The notes under the pieces: model-generated
What the model was told of the DNA's origin: nothing
The model's input: the letters and a program-made list of their open reading frames with translations, nothing else
Database searches by the model: none
Assembly: GCF_035989265.1 (NCBI RefSeq)
Contig: NZ_JAYKZX010000003.1
Coordinates: 1,116,001-1,180,000 of the forward strand
Direction of reading: 5' to 3'
From: Sphingobium sp. HWE2-09
GTDB lineage: Bacteria; Pseudomonadota; Alphaproteobacteria; Sphingomonadales; Sphingomonadaceae
DNA length: 64,000 bases
Translations under genes and position numbers: made by a program
Shown: in pieces, positions 63,412 through 64,000 of the stretch
Position numbering within the stretch: position 1 is the stretch's first letter
Layout of the letters: every line of letters begins with the position of its first letter

Positions 63412-64000
63412 ACGACGCGACGCGCCCGGACCCCGAAGCCTTTCTGCGCGCCGCCGCGCAGGAAGGGCGCGGGCGTCTCAAGATATTTCTCGGTTCGGCG
63501 CCGGGCGTCGGCAAGACCTATGAAATGCTGACCGAGGGGATGCAGCGCGCCGCGGCCGGGACCGATGTGGTCGTCGGCATCGTGGAAACCCATGGCCGTC
63601 GCGAAACCGAAGCGCTGGTCCACGGCCATACGCTCATCCCGCGTCGGATGGTGCCGCATCAAAATCACAACCTGTCCGAAATGGACATCGATGCGATCCT
63701 GGCGCGCCATCCGCAACTGGTGCTGGTGGACGAATTGGCGCACAGCAATGCGCCGGGCAGCCGCCACCCCAAACGCTATCAGGATGTGGAGGAATTGCTG
63801 GCGGCGGGGATCGACGTCTATTCGACCCTCAATATCCAGCATCTTGAAAGCCTGAACGATGTCGTCGCGTCCTTCACCCGCGTCAGGGTGCGGGAAACCG
63901 TGCCGGACTCCGTGCTGGAGGGCGCCGACATCGAAGTGGTGGACCTGCCGCCCGACGAACTGATCGAGCGGTTGAAGGACGGCAAGGTCTATATCCCGCA
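63408..64000 (+). CDS. kdpD: Sensor histidine kinase KdpD, N-terminal part (runs off the window)
   Basis: First 197 codons of the K+/turgor sensor kinase that controls kdp with KdpE. The GTG start (63408) overlaps the kdpC stop. Visible is the N-terminal KdpD domain with Walker A GSAPGVGKT at residues 29-37, GIVETHGRRETEALV, VLVDELAHSNAPGSRHPKR and TLNIQHLESLNDVV. This domain senses ATP/c-di-AMP in some bacteria. The membrane, GAF, HisKA and HATPase parts and kdpE lie beyond the window. Confidence 0.95.
   Translation, partial: MNDATRPDPEAFLRAAAQEGRGRLKIFLGSAPGVGKTYEMLTEGMQRAAAGTDVVVGIVETHGRRETEALVHGHTLIPRRMVPHQNHNLSEMDIDAILARHPQLVLVDELAHSNAPGSRHPKRYQDVEELLAAGIDVYSTLNIQHLESLNDVVASFTRVRVRETVPDSVLEGADIEVVDLPPDELIERLKDGKVYIP

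Overview
The window is GC-rich, almost gap-free chromosomal DNA from an alphaproteobacterium, most likely a sphingomonad (Sphingobium/Sphingomonas type). The clues are the gene families and their order: the divL-tsaE-amgK-murU-addB-addA-trxA block, a pccR/pccB-mce-mutase-bioB-pccA propionate cluster, a phaA/PhaC-like/phaR cluster, hslVU, secreted S9 and M2 peptidases, and many paired extragenic palindromes of kinds common in that group. It holds about 60 genes, one tRNA and no rRNA, prophage, insertion sequence or CRISPR array. Naming the genus would need a database search.

Layout. 0.2-6 kb: pgi, gor, a 2-oxoglutarate/iron dioxygenase whose last codons are supplied by a repeat, and a frameshifted SDR gene divergent from a LysR regulator. 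6-6.7 kb: a ParDE toxin-antitoxin pair. 6.7-16.8 kb: the propionyl-CoA to succinyl-CoA pathway. It comprises a PccR-like regulator, a cluster of TTTGCAAA-like sites, pccB, a frameshifted methylmalonyl-CoA epimerase gene, single-chain methylmalonyl-CoA mutase, biotin synthase, a small membrane protein and pccA, followed by a CsaA-like protein and a DUF2256 zinc protein. 16.9-20.2 kb: polyhydroxyalkanoate genes, which share acetyl-CoA/acyl-CoA metabolism with the previous block. 20.4-29.3 kb: an archaeal/eukaryal-type proS, an oligopeptidase B-like protein, hslVU, an unknown Cys-rich protein, an entericidin lipoprotein, tRNA-Val(CAC) and a DPP IV-like peptidase. 29.4-39.4 kb: asd, a FitAB-type toxin-antitoxin pair with a striking operator, an alpha/beta hydrolase, an ACE-like M2 peptidase, a membrane diguanylate cyclase, amn, a peroxiredoxin, yqgE/algH and ahcY.

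39.6-50.9 kb is one tight operon: divL, a sensor kinase homologue with Tyr where the phospho-accepting His should be, overlaps tsaE, amgK, murU, addB and addA in a chain, with trxA close behind. It links cell-cycle control, tRNA t6A synthesis, cell-wall sugar recycling and double-strand break repair. 50.9-58.6 kb: a glutathione transferase-like gene, an inositol monophosphatase-family gene coupled to argJ, a GT39-like membrane protein, secA and a PilZ protein. 58.8-64.0 kb: the kdpFABC potassium pump with kdpD running off the edge, preceded by an extra 27-residue membrane peptide.

The most interesting signals are the Tyr H-box of DivL, the FitAB promoter that seems to lie inside a 33-bp perfect palindrome abutting the start codon, the PccR-type site cluster, the small unlisted membrane peptides, and two genes broken by what looks like loss of one base in a G/C run. 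The last may be sequencing errors. I found no clearly new multi-gene system. No gap between genes exceeds 300 bases.
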